This document shows, piece after piece, positions 34,792 to 44,094 of a stretch of 64,000 nucleotides of DNA (the first letter of the stretch is position 1; each line of letters begins with the position of its first letter). The notes beneath the pieces were generated by a model. The model saw only the letters and a program-made list of their open reading frames with translations, made no database searches and was not told the DNA's origin. Location: assembly GCA_000611775.1 (NCBI GenBank), contig KK106984.1:3071088-3135087 (forward strand), read 5' to 3'. The position numbers were made by a program, and so were the translations under genes. This DNA comes from Umbilicaria muhlenbergii. Taxonomy: Eukaryota > Ascomycota > Lecanoromycetes > Umbilicariales > Umbilicariaceae.

Positions 34792-35525
34792 TCACCTCTC
34801 GGCCGTAAGTTCCCTAGTATAGAATCTCACCAAGCCCTCGGCACCCACTAGATCCCTTGCCCTCAGCAACGCAGCCACGTCCACGTTCAATGGTGAGTCT
34901 GGTTCCGGGTACGTAAGGAGCTGATGTATCGAGGTGAGCGTTTGCGTGATAGTGTAGGCCGGGGTCCAGGACTGTTTTAGCAGGTCGAGGCAGATCTCGC
35001 CGGTCTGTGAGGCCCGGTTGTCAGCGAGGAGTTGGCGTGGATATGAGAGATCGGGGGAGATGGTGAAGGGAGGAGAATGGTTGGGTTACCTTGAAGTGAA
35101 CGTTAGGATGGCAGATTGGCGTTAAGAATTTTATTGTAGGCGGTGCCATGGGGTAATTGTCCGGTATCCTGATGTCGAGTCTCCACAATCCGCCTGTTCT
35201 CACTCAGAGGACCCGATTAGCTTTTGTTTTCCATATGAACGCATGTTCACCAAGCATTTCCCAAATGAATAGCCCTCCATCTGCCACCGGTGCAGTCCTC
35301 CAGATTGCGGCGAGTCTTGGACGAAATCCTCATAGAGTGGGATATGCCCGCACCTTCATAAGCACTCCCGTCTACGCCCTTCATGACAGCATCCCAATGT
35401 TGGATCTGCGACTCGCTGACCGGGCCGAGATGCAGAAGCGCGGGGTTGGGATCGGAAGTATAGGATTGAAGCTCGTGGAGGAGACGTTTCGTGGATGATG
35501 GAGGGGAGGTGCGCCCGGCTGACAT
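34792..35525 (-). CDS. pex4: Peroxisomal ubiquitin-conjugating enzyme Pex4
   Basis: Three exons, 35525-35354, 35193-35090 and 35004-34792, give 162 residues. The order is an N-terminal helix (TKRLLHELQSY), the strand IRIPDNYPMAPPTIKFLTP, the E2 tripeptide HPN in ICHPNVHFK and the active-site Cys97 in TGEICLDLLKQSW. The ending NVDVAALLRARDLVGAEGLV is typical of Pex4 (Ubc10). Pex4 is held at the peroxisomal membrane by Pex22 and monoubiquitinates the import receptor Pex5 so that it can be recycled. The length equals that of other fungal Pex4 proteins. Intron 1 (160 bp) is longer than its neighbours and contains an open stretch that should not be read as coding, since joining around it restores the E2 fold exactly. 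No Pex22 gene is visible nearby. Confidence 0.93.
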
Positions 35526-35684
35526 GATCGGAGTTTTGGCTCTGGTCCAGAACCAGGAGCGAGTTCTTCAGAAGATAAAGGTTAGCGATGTATCGAGGAC
35601 CGGGGCAGGATGTGTAAGTTGCAGCTGGTCGGGGGTCCTAAGATGAGATGGGCTCGATGGGATGACGAGGATCGCCTGAGCGGG
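35526..35684. other. Short spacer between pex4 and a MITE
   Basis: Promoter-proximal DNA of pex4 before the transposon's target duplication. The element sits about 170 bases upstream of the pex4 start and could affect its expression. Confidence 0.5.
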
Positions 35685-35693
35685 AGCAGCCGA

Positions 35694-36150
35694 CGGCTTG
35701 TCTCGGGACACCTTTCGCCACCTACCGAAACTAACCAAATTTGTGATCGGTGAGGGCCTTGCAAGGACCTCACGCCCACTAAATTCTGGTGTACGGGGGG
35801 TCCTTGCAAGGCCCTCACTTATACCCGATTTAGTCAAGCTGCGGAAAAGTGGAATTTTCGTGCGGTTCCAGGGGTAAAAAAGCAGGCATATGAGTATTGC
35901 GGGGAAACTGGGGTTTTTCGTATAGAAGTCAGGGGCCTCCATTGGACTCTTCTACTATTACTTAGATAGAAATTACACTTGTTTTACATACAAACATCAT
36001 CGCCGCCATGTCTGCTCCTGCCTAGCGAAGTCTAAGTTTTCGCTAGTAATTTAGTATGTAAGCGGGCTGGCTCACCCTGGCATGGAGGCGCCAGCTAACC
36101 GAAACCGCTTTAGTTTCGGTAGGTGGCGAAAGGTGTCCCGAGACAAGCCG
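35694..36150. mobile_element. MITE, Mutator-like by its 9-bp target duplication
   Basis: A 457-bp non-coding element. Its ends, 35694-35734 and 36110-36150, are perfect 41-bp inverted repeats starting CGGCTTGTCTCGGGACACC. Both sides carry the same nine bases, AGCAGCCGA (35685-35693 and 36151-36159), a target site duplication. Nine-base duplications with long terminal repeats are usual for Mutator-like elements, so this is best read as a non-autonomous member. It encodes no transposase. The lack of any difference between the two long ends and the intact duplication indicate a recent insertion, upstream of pex4 on one side and downstream of the small secreted protein gene on the other. Confidence 0.92.
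35750..35818. repeat. Nested perfect 20-bp inverted repeat inside the MITE
   Basis: Two 20-base arms, 35750-35769 (GTGAGGGCCTTGCAAGGACC) and 35799-35818 (its exact reverse complement), enclose 29 bases. Each arm itself contains CCTTGCAAGG, a perfect palindrome. It could be a strong hairpin, a transposase-binding site or a second tiny element inside the first; no target duplication is evident at its borders. Confidence 0.9.
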
Positions 36151-36307
36151 AGCAGCCGAGGTCCGGGGGAAGGTCGACAGGGCTGAGCCGCAATCGCACG
36201 GGATCTGCTGGTCTGCTCACATCTTTCTTGCTTCACATTGAATGACTTTCGAGCGCAAGCCGACCATTACTCCGTCAGTAGGCGCCTTATACAGCCTCCA
36301 CTCCCTC

Positions 36308-36933
36308 CTAAGCCAACGTAATCATCCCCTTTCCAACCCAATTCCTCCCATCATAGACCTGAAAACTCGCTTCCCCATACCCATCCCTCGCCATCACCCC
36401 CTCCAAAGCCACGAATACACCCCCCAAAACGCCATACGTCACTTGATGGTTATTAGCATCGAAAACCGTAAGATGGAGACCCCCAACGCCCACCCAGTTG
36501 AACAGGCCATTCTGCAGCGGCCCGTCCCCGGATGCCTCGAGGTGGCTTGAAAGCCAAAGTTTGGCGGCTTGTAGCGTCGTATATACTGCGGCCTGGGCGA
36601 GGGACCGCCGGAGGGAGAAGGTGATGTAGGTGCTTGTACCTGGTGTGCACCAGATGGTAGAGCTGCTGTAGCCTACGCTGCTGCGACGGGGTGAAAGGGG
36701 CGGTGGCAGGGTGCGCGCGTTGAGGTGGCTAGGTGCCGGGGTTTGGGTTAACTCAGATGCGCTGGGGGGAAGGAGTGGGATGCGGCGTACGTTCCTGCTT
36801 TAGTGCCGGGCGCATTAGAGCATTCTTGAGCGCGAGTAGTTAATGATGAGATGGTGGCCACGATGGGTGTTGCACGGCTGGTAACAGTGAGGTGAGTTAA
36901 GGCAAATGCAATTAGTAGATTGAATGGCAGCAT
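36308..36933 (-). CDS. Small secreted protein of unknown function (frame broken once)
   Basis: Starts at ATG 36933 with a clear signal peptide (MLPFNLLIAFALTHLTVTSRA) and ends at TAG 36308; about 208 residues if read through. After the signal come a short Cys/Thr region and a Pro/Ser linker. A conserved C-terminal domain follows: WCTPGTSTYITFSLRRSLAQ, NNHQVTYGVLGGVFVALEGV and ASFQVYDGRNWVGKGMITL. I recall the last two motifs from secreted hypothetical proteins of many fungi; no catalytic residues are known to me. The signal peptide and the conserved domain lie in different frames. They would be joined if the G run at 36764-36769 had seven rather than six bases. A 29-base GT..AG segment there would also restore phase but is too short for a normal intron. 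So it is either a recent frameshift or a consensus error. Confidence 0.7.
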
Positions 36934-37139
36934 CTTGTCTACATTTTTATGAGCAGCGAATACAAGACGATTGTGCCGGAAAATTGGGGTTTTCTTATAT
37001 GGGGGCTCTCCCCGGGTGATGTGGGAGTCACTACGAGTTGCGGATAAATTGAAACAACCCTCAAACAGCGAACGCGGAAGACCGTGTCTTAGTTGGAGAA
37101 CAATCTTATAGCACATGTTGTTTGTGTTACCGGTGGGAA

Positions 37140-38459
37140 CTAATCAAAAGGTACCCTCCTGAACCTCTCTCCGTTACTGCCATTCTTACTCGCCTCCTGA
37201 TCCGCAGCAACCGTACTCGGAATCTTGATGCCACAACAATCGCCCCACGCTTCCCCTCTATGCACGTGCGTGTGTCCCGGAATCTCTCCCTCAACCACTT
37301 CCCCATCTCCTAGTTCACGCTGAATCTCATCTTCCTTGCTCATGCCCTCCGCGGCTGGCACCAACCCTCCGAAGAGAAAATGCTGCATAACCGGCATTTT
37401 GCCCAACACCTCTTTCACAAACATCCTTCTCATGCCCGCCTCCACTTTCCCCCAGTCTTTCGCGCCCGAGATGTCGTCGAGCATCGGCTGCGTCCACTTA
37501 AGACCCTTCACGCTCTTGGACCTGCTCGTCTCCCTCACCATCCCCAAATACACCCACTGATCACCCTCATCCTCGAGCAAGAGCTCGTTATGCACCGCCA
37601 GCGGCGTTACATAGTGATGATTCTTCAACTGACTTGCCCCAAACAAAAAGGGGAGGAAATGGTAGTCGTCTAGTCCCCATACCCCGTGCGACCCTGCCGG
37701 CTCGAGGTAGTACGTCTTCTGTAGATGGCGCATCAAGGAAATATATCTCGGGAAGATAATGAGAGCTAGAGCACGAAAGGTTGGTGGAGGAAGGAGGCCA
37801 AGGCGGTTGAGGCAGAGCAACCAGATTAGGAAATGTAGTTCGTGGCCGGAGCCATAGTCGATACGCTCGTGCGAACCGAGTGACGCGAGGAGATACGCGG
37901 AGCACTCTGTTTCTGCAGCCTCGGCATGCTCATCGAGAAGGTCTGAGCTGAGACCAAGTTGCTTATGCCAAGTGTGTGAGAGAGGTTTCAGGCTGCCAAG
38001 GAAGGGTCGGAAGGATGGATTCCCAAACCGAGACCCTGATACGCCGTCTGGAGGGTGAAGAGTGGTTTGGCGTTCTATGCCAGAGAGAATGGAGAGGATG
38101 GTGGTAATGATCTGAGGTTGAGAGGAGACAGACCCGGCGGAGGAGATGGGTTCAGAGGCGCAGGAGTCGGAGAGCGAGAAAATGAAAGAGAGTATGAGGG
38201 TGTAGGTAGGGGAGGAGAGGAAGGTTCCGTGATCATGAGGCGTCAGTATACGACGCGACGGGGTTGAGAAGATTATTGTGGACAGGTCAGGAGGCGGGGT
38301 GAGCGGCGGCGTAGGTGGGGGAGGAAGAGGGTTTTCGCGGGGCCGAGAAGGACGTTTGCGCGGTGTGAGGCGGGGAAGTTTCGCTGAGAGATCGGGGACA
38401 TTCGATGGTGCAGAATATGCCGCCGAAAGCGGCGAGGAGCTTGTTACTGCTGAAGGCAT
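37140..38459 (-). CDS. rrd1: PP2A phosphatase activator PTPA (Rrd1 type), peptidyl-prolyl isomerase
   Basis: A single-exon frame of 439 residues. After a Pro-rich N-terminus of about 60 residues the PTPA fold begins (RRILTPHDHGTFLSSPTY). Hallmarks are RIDYGSGHELHFLIWLLCL and GSHGVWGLDDYHFLPFLFGA, the PTPA signature, then KNHHYVTPLAVHN and VREVLGKMPVMQHFLFGGL-like text near the end. PTPA activates protein phosphatase 2A and has prolyl isomerase activity; yeast has Rrd1 and Rrd2. The long Pro-rich N-terminus and extended C-terminus (after GGLVPA) fit the Rrd1 branch of filamentous fungi better than Rrd2, which is an inference. The gene is divergent from rrp46, whose ATG lies 232 bases away. Confidence 0.93.
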   Translation of the reverse strand: MPSAVTSSSPLSAAYSAPSNVPDLSAKLPRLTPRKRPSRPRENPLPPPPTPPLTPPPDLSTIIFSTPSRRILTPHDHGTFLSSPTYTLILSFIFSLSDSCASEPISSAGSVSSQPQIITTILSILSGIERQTTLHPPDGVSGSRFGNPSFRPFLGSLKPLSHTWHKQLGLSSDLLDEHAEAAETECSAYLLASLGSHERIDYGSGHELHFLIWLLCLNRLGLLPPPTFRALALIIFPRYISLMRHLQKTYYLEPAGSHGVWGLDDYHFLPFLFGASQLKNHHYVTPLAVHNELLLEDEGDQWVYLGMVRETSRSKSVKGLKWTQPMLDDISGAKDWGKVEAGMRRMFVKEVLGKMPVMQHFLFGGLVPAAEGMSKEDEIQRELGDGEVVEGEIPGHTHVHRGEAWGDCCGIKIPSTVAADQEASKNGSNGERFRRVPFD

Positions 38460-38691
38460 ATTATAGCAGGGATGATCGGCCGTTGTTGTATTCCCTCAGA
38501 CAGACAGATGATGAGCTCAACTGCGGAAGGGAAGGGGCAGCTCCCCACGCTCTCCTGGGTCACGCCTTGCAAGGCTGCGGGAAGAAGCGAAAATGTGGGG
38601 TAAAGTTTCATTTCTGTCTTGCTCCAGCAAGTCCAGGGAAGGCACACATGCTCGGCGAGAAGAGCCAGGTGAGATCTTGCTCAGTAGTAAG
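38460..38691. promoter_or_regulatory. Shared intergenic promoter region of rrd1 and rrp46
   Basis: A 232-bp space between two divergent housekeeping genes that must contain both promoters. No TATA box is obvious. The plus strand contains a GTGAGA...AG stretch near 38669 that might be a leader intron of rrp46; this is not certain. Confidence 0.5.
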
Positions 38692-39548
38692 ATGACAGTT
38701 CCGAAAGTACCAAACGCTACCCTATCGAATCTACAACGCGCAGACGGATCTGCAAGCTACAGCTGGAACGGTTATTCCGTGATCGGTGCTGTCAATGGGC
38801 CTATCGAGGTACAAAGAAGGGATGAACTGCCAGAAGAAGCGGCTATTGACGTGGTCGTGAGACCAGCTGCTGGTGTCGGAGGTATTGGAGTATCACGCAC
38901 GTACAGAGTCCACGTCAAATGCTGAGACTGGAATAGGCGTGCGGGAGCGACACCTAGAGTCTATCATCCACGCTACCCTTCGCCACATTATTCTCGTCCA
39001 GAATCACCCACGAACATTGATACAAGTCACCCTCCAAGTCACAGCTACTCCAGGGAATGATTCTGCGTATGGGAAGTTACCGCAAGCAGCTTCGGTAAGA
39101 GCATTATCATCAATAAGGCTCAAGCAGCATCTAATCTCACTCTTAGGGCCTACCCATATTGCCTGCACTGCTACAAACAACAGTATCAGCACTACTCTCC
39201 ACTTCTCTACCTTTATCCATGACATTGTCGTCTACAATAGTTGCTGTCACGAAGACAAAGGACATTATCCAGGACCCATCCCCACAGCAGTTACAAAGAG
39301 CTGCATCAGTCCACGTCTTGGCCTTCTCTTCTCTGCGAGATTTGTTAGTGGCGGAAAGTGAGGGTGAATTTGACTTGGAAATTTGGGAAAGGGTACTCGA
39401 AGAAGGAAAGCGAATATGTCTGGGCGACGGAAATGGTGAAGATGACAGCGATGCTATGGATACCGAAAATATGGGTGGGCTCGATCGCGTGTTAAGAGAC
39501 ATTGTGGGAGAGAAATCAATCAAAGACCAGAAATGGAAGAAGGCTTGA
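38692..39548 (+). CDS. rrp46: Exosome complex subunit Rrp46 (RNase PH-like)
   Basis: Three exons, 38692-38881, 38937-39094 and 39147-39548, give 249 residues. The RNase PH fold is read from LQRADGSASYSWNGYSVIGA (the RxDGS/T and W..G..VI.A.V.GP pattern of Rrp46), GPIEVQRRDELPEEA, the helix HLESIIHATLRHIILVQNHP and RTLIQVTLQVTATPG. The C-terminal half has PALLQTTVSALLSTSLPL and the strands around STIVAVTKTKDIIQDPSP. The catalytic aspartates of bacterial RNase PH are not expected, since eukaryotic ring subunits are inactive. Rrp46 is part of the six-membered ring of the nuclear and cytoplasmic RNA exosome. An acidic loop (GDGNGEDDSDAMDTEN) near the C-terminus is a fungal extension. All intron phases join without change of frame. 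Confidence 0.92.
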
Positions 39549-41183
39549 ATGAAAGGACTGCATGAGGCTCTTGCCTTCCATGATTGGTGCATCGCTCGAT
39601 GCAGGACTATGGCACCTAGGCATGCTAACGGCCTGGGTTTGTCAGTCCATAATCGTACACCGCCACGTGTGACTCGGACCATATTGGAAGAGTGGAACAG
39701 GACCCCCAGCACAAAGCAGGACTGAGGATACCCCTGCAAACCGGGGTAGTTATCACGACTAGATCCACTAGGGACATCCCGCGCGGTGTTGCAGCAGGAT
39801 TCATAAGGTTATCAGCATGCTGCAGGCAAAACGGCGAAGCCCAAGGGAGCCTCCTATCGGATTGCCACGGATAGACGTATGTCGTGATCGAAGTATTCCG
39901 TATGACGTCTACGATCAAAGCAATTGCGTTCCTTGCTTCTCTCGTTTCATGTCGGTTCCAGACCTAAGAATAATCAATGCGGGCCCGAGTTCGCCGCCAG
40001 TCAGGAACATGACAGCCCCGTTGCATTTCAAGGGCCTTTACGGAGTATTCGTCAGCAGTCAGGGACTCTGGTCGATGGTGCCCCTTCTGGCTCTGTAGAA
40101 CCATAGAAGTCATCAAGGTAGGCCTGGTAGTCACTCGTATCTTTCCCTCTTCTTACTGCTTCAGCATTAGCCTAATTACACGTACTGGCGTCGGGCGCCC
40201 CCACAGTGCTGGAACGCCGAGAACCCTTCCTATTGCTCTCGATCATACGCCCCAATCACCTCCGCCTCCTCCGTTCGTCCATGCTGAGATCCCATCAGAT
40301 CGTGGACTTGATTGGCTTGCTCCAGTAGACAGTTTGAATCGCGCCCGCCACACAGATGGCAGCTGTCGCTAATCAATTTTGCATGGACCCTATTCGTCTG
40401 GTTTGACTTGGTTGGATCCAAGTGCCCTCCTACCGACATTATTGAGCGGTAGGTATCTTATGCATGAACAGTGCATTTAAACGTGCGGATCAGCTGCATA
40501 TTGGTTCTCTGCATGCGAACGATTGGATTGGGCCATATAAATATTAGGGACGCCTCGGTGTCCCGTTGATCCTTACTTTGCCGCACCTATCTTATGGAAA
40601 TCGCTCAGAGTCTCAAGAGAGACAGGACCGTCTACCGACCTTTTGGGTGTCGTGCCTTGTGTCCATAATTTCCCCCTGCGAGAAGCAAAGTGATCTTTCC
40701 GCCCGCTCCCTGGCTCACCCCACGATCTAACAGGCTAAGGCGTACCGCCGACATCATCATCAGCTAGCCAGGCACATATCCCGACCACTTGGAGCTTGGC
40801 ATCCCCGGTCGCCCAATTTCCCCATCGGAGACCTCGATCATTTGAGGTGGGGGAAATCCACGGGCGACGCTCTCCTGGGCCCGGATAGAGGCACGGGAGG
40901 TCGAATGCGGTAGAGAAGGAAGAAGGAAGAAGGAAGAAGGAAGGATTACCAAGCCGTGCATCTATTTCCAGCACAGCGCAACGTCGGAATTAACGAGTCC
41001 CGCCGAGTTTGCGTGCACGAGCCCTGACAGGCACAGGCAATTGTCAGCAACGACGACGATTCACTCCCACTTCGACCCCACCACGGACGGAGCACTCCGA
41101 GCCCACCGTCAGCGAATGGGCCCGCCCCTCCAAAGGCCTCCTCAGCCCCTGCGAATGCGACTGCAAAGTCGGCTTGCCCAACA
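39549..41183. other. Intergenic stretch without a recognised gene
   Basis: About 1.6 kb upstream of the NAD kinase gene. It contains a purine microsatellite (GAAGGAA units, about 40915-40944) and an AT-rich CATATAAATA site near 40534 that could be a distant TATA element. No coding region is supported. Confidence 0.5.
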
Positions 41184-43055
41184 ATGTCCATCAGCGCACA
41201 TCCAGCCCCGAAGAGCAGATCATCGTTGATAGGTGATGCGCTCCTCCGCGAATACTCCGTGCATTTGGACCCATTGAACACCAACGGAGAGACGCATACA
41301 AACCACGGCGTGGACGAGCCCAGCAGTGCCTTGTCGACTGCCTCGACCCAGGTTGCCAACTCTCCACACGATTCTGCAAACTCGTTGCCGCCTTCTCCCT
41401 TGTTTCCGAGACTCCGGGTGCCCAAGTCTTTCCGCAATCATCGAAAAGGCGCCTACTCGACCGACTCCTCCATACCTCAACAGACCATCATGAAAGCCCT
41501 CGCATCCCGGCCGCCGAACAATGGAAACCCGACCGTGTCCATCACAGCGTCCTTGTCCGGCCTGCTGAGCCCTTCCAATGAGGCAGACAATCATCGCCCG
41601 CGGCTCTCTGCAGCTCTTACCGACCTCACCGTTTCTCCCAAGACATCTCATTTCACCTCTCTACAGTCTCCATGCTTCTTTCATCAACGCTTCGATGATG
41701 CTGTCAACATCAATCATGTGCTCGAAGAGGTAGCTGCGGAGGATGACGGCATGTCACATTCGCGTCTCATGCAGACCGCTACCAGCGTCCGGGAAATCTC
41801 AAAACAGCTTCAAAGACGTCCGATCAAACGTGCTGTGCGGACGGTCATGATCGTTACCAAAGCCCGCGACAACAACCTGGTCCACCTGACCCGTGAGCTT
41901 GCAGAGTGGCTCCTTCAAACACCACGCTACAACTCAGATGTGGGCGTGAACGTATACGTGGACGCCAAACTCTGCAATTCGAAACGATTCGACGCAGCTG
42001 GGCTTCTGGCCTCGAATCCGCGCTACGAACATATGCTCCATTATTGGACTCCGGATCTCTGCTGGACACTCCCAGAGAAATTTGACATGGTCCTCACCCT
42101 CGGTGGTGATGGTACCGTTCTATACACCTCCTGGCTTTTCCAGCGCATCGTACCCCCGATCCTCTCCTTCTCCCTCGGCTCCCTCGGCTTTCTCACAAAC
42201 TTCGAATTCAAATCCTACAAAACGCATCTAGACCGGGTGATGGGTGAGCAGGGGATGCGCGTGAATCTACGTATGCGCTTCACGTGCACCGTCTACCGCG
42301 CGGCCGCGAACTTATCGGCCAAGGGCTTGGGCAGCAAAGCCCTCGGCAATGGTACGGCAACGCAGGAGATGGTCGAAGGCGAACAATTCGAAGTACTCAA
42401 TGAACTGGTCATCGACCGAGGGCCCTCGCCTTACGTCTCCAACTTGGAACTTTACGGCGACAACGAACTCCTCACAGTGGTGCAAGCAGACGGCTGCATC
42501 TTCTCCACCCCCACTGGATCCACCGCATACTCTCTTTCCGCTGGTGGTCCCCTCACCCACCCTTCTATCCCTGGCATTCTTCTTACACCTATCTGTCCGC
42601 ACACACTGTCTTTCAGGCCCATGGTTCTAAGCGACAGCCTCCTTCTCAAAGTCTGCGTCCCTCGCACAAGTCGCAGCACCGCCTACGCAAGCTTCGACGG
42701 CAAAGGCCGTGTCGAGCTACGTCGAGGCGACTGCGTCCAAGTCGAAGCCGGGCGCTACCCGTTCCCAACCGTAGTCGGCGAGGGCGGTACGGGCGGAGAA
42801 TGGTTCGAAAGCGTGCGGAGGGCTTTGAGATGGAATACGCGAGGAGCGGTGCAGATGGGGTTTGGACCTACGCGGAAGACGGGAGGGGAGGGGGAAGAGG
42901 AAGAGGAGGAAGAGGAGGGGAATGCTGACGAAGCGGGCTTGGAGGAGGATTGGGACATTGATGCTGATGCAGAAGAGGTCTTTCGCACGGCGTCGGATAG
43001 CGGATTCGCGCCTTCGGAACAGAGCAGTGGGTGTGCGAGCCCGATGCGGAGATAG
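41184..43055 (+). CDS. NAD kinase (ATP-NAD kinase, Utr1-like)
   Basis: A single-exon frame of 623 residues from ATG 41184. The catalytic domain starts near residue 215 (RTVMIVTKARDNNLVHLTRELA). It carries the NAD kinase signature GGDGT in MVLTLGGDGTVLYTSWLF (about residue 306), then ILSFSLGSLGFLTNFEF, the NE-like LNELVIDRGPSPYVSNLELY, and the second signature GCIFSTPTGSTAYSLSAGGP near residue 440. It ends in the lid region LSFRPMVLSDSLLLKV. The enzyme phosphorylates NAD to NADP, the source of cytosolic NADPH. The absence of a mitochondrial presequence and the long Ser-rich N-terminus point to the Utr1/Yef1 branch rather than Pos5. The tail is acidic (Glu run, then EEDWDIDADAEE). No intron is needed, which is usual for this gene in related fungi. 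Confidence 0.93.
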   Translation: MSISAHPAPKSRSSLIGDALLREYSVHLDPLNTNGETHTNHGVDEPSSALSTASTQVANSPHDSANSLPPSPLFPRLRVPKSFRNHRKGAYSTDSSIPQQTIMKALASRPPNNGNPTVSITASLSGLLSPSNEADNHRPRLSAALTDLTVSPKTSHFTSLQSPCFFHQRFDDAVNINHVLEEVAAEDDGMSHSRLMQTATSVREISKQLQRRPIKRAVRTVMIVTKARDNNLVHLTRELAEWLLQTPRYNSDVGVNVYVDAKLCNSKRFDAAGLLASNPRYEHMLHYWTPDLCWTLPEKFDMVLTLGGDGTVLYTSWLFQRIVPPILSFSLGSLGFLTNFEFKSYKTHLDRVMGEQGMRVNLRMRFTCTVYRAAANLSAKGLGSKALGNGTATQEMVEGEQFEVLNELVIDRGPSPYVSNLELYGDNELLTVVQADGCIFSTPTGSTAYSLSAGGPLTHPSIPGILLTPICPHTLSFRPMVLSDSLLLKVCVPRTSRSTAYASFDGKGRVELRRGDCVQVEAGRYPFPTVVGEGGTGGEWFESVRRALRWNTRGAVQMGFGPTRKTGGEGEEEEEEEEGNADEAGLEEDWDIDADAEEVFRTASDSGFAPSEQSSGCASPMRR

Positions 43056-44094
43056 GTCAGTTTGGGATGTATCGATATGAGATTCGACGACGTTATGATA
43101 GTTATTTTGGCATTGGGACCATTAGATATGGGGTTTAGGGCCGCTGCGCGCTAAAGGTAGATCTTATTCTTTAGCGGTCGCTATTTGGCGACGCTGTTGG
43201 AGGGACATGGACAGGGCATTTTGGCATAGCGATGGTGTTGCATAGTGGTGTCTCTGTGGTGGTCTGCATTGCTAGACTGCCGGTGAAGCGTACTTGGAGA
43301 AAGCCTGAAACTATTCTAGAGAATTAGCACCAACGATACTCAGGCTACTTCTACTGGAGGACACACTCAAGATTTGATGACCCATACGCTTTCAGAGAAT
43401 AGCTATACAGAATGAGCAGATATAGAAAGACATTCAGCCGCAGAAGTGTACAACTTGATTGTTAACCCTACAGCTTTGCAGCCGACTGTTTCTTATTATC
43501 TGCTTATGTGGTAAAGTCATTCAACTGGCAAGGTGACAAGCTTTAAAGGCTACTCAAGTGTGTCCTCCGGTAAGTTAGCCTGAGTAGTTATTTCCTGTTA
43601 TGTCGTGATACGTCGATTCGAATCCCACACCGAATGAGCCTATCGGGAGGGGCAATGAGATGCCGTACCTTACAGTTCAATGCATGCAGCCAACGATAGC
43701 TCTGAGAAACGTTACATTCGTCGCAGAACAACAATGGTGTACTAACAACTCAAATCCGAACCCAGAAGTCTAGACTCAACCAACGCCGCCTTTTCGTCTC
43801 GATATTTTAGGTTAATCAATACCCGATGTATCTGACCCTCCCCCGTACCATCTCGGGTCCTCATGTCGAACCAAAGCTCGCGCTGTGCCATGAGCTGCAG
43901 ACGCCACATGCGGCTGGATCACACAGTCAAGCCCACTCACTTCCCAGCTGCAAGCCCCCCCGGCCCAGGCATCTCCAACAACATCGCCATCGATCGACAT
44001 CTCCACCTCGCCCCTTTCCATCCTCTGAAGTATTTCCTCCATTCCGCACAAACCGCACCACAAGCCAACCCCCTCCTCTCCAGTCCCTTCCACC
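43056..44094. other. Intergenic stretch holding a MITE-like element
   Basis: About 1 kb downstream of the NAD kinase gene. The 250-bp inverted-repeat element is listed separately. The 250 bases before 44095 are C-rich and probably form the leader of the next gene; an ATG at 43863 in another frame is not supported. Confidence 0.5.
43337..43586. mobile_element. MITE-like element flanked by TA
   Basis: Imperfect inverted repeats of about 33 bases form the ends. The left end reads TACTCAGGCTACTTCTACTGG and continues into AGGACACACTCAAG; the right end reads in reverse complement TACTCAGGCTAACTTACCGG and continues into AGGACACACTTGAG. They enclose about 185 AT-richer bases. The outermost TA on both sides may be the target duplication typical of Tc1/mariner-type elements, but a 2-base duplication proves little. 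No coding capacity. The several mismatches between ends suggest an older insertion than the 35.7-kb element. Confidence 0.65.

Noticed and set aside
36775-36810. A 29-base GT..AG intron joining the two parts of the secreted protein
   Set aside because: Phase fits, but 29 bases is far below the intron lengths seen elsewhere in the window, and no branch site is present.
43605-43640. Possible tRNA T-arm (GATTCGAATCCC)
   Set aside because: The flanking bases do not pair as a T stem, and no acceptor or anticodon arm can be folded on either strand.
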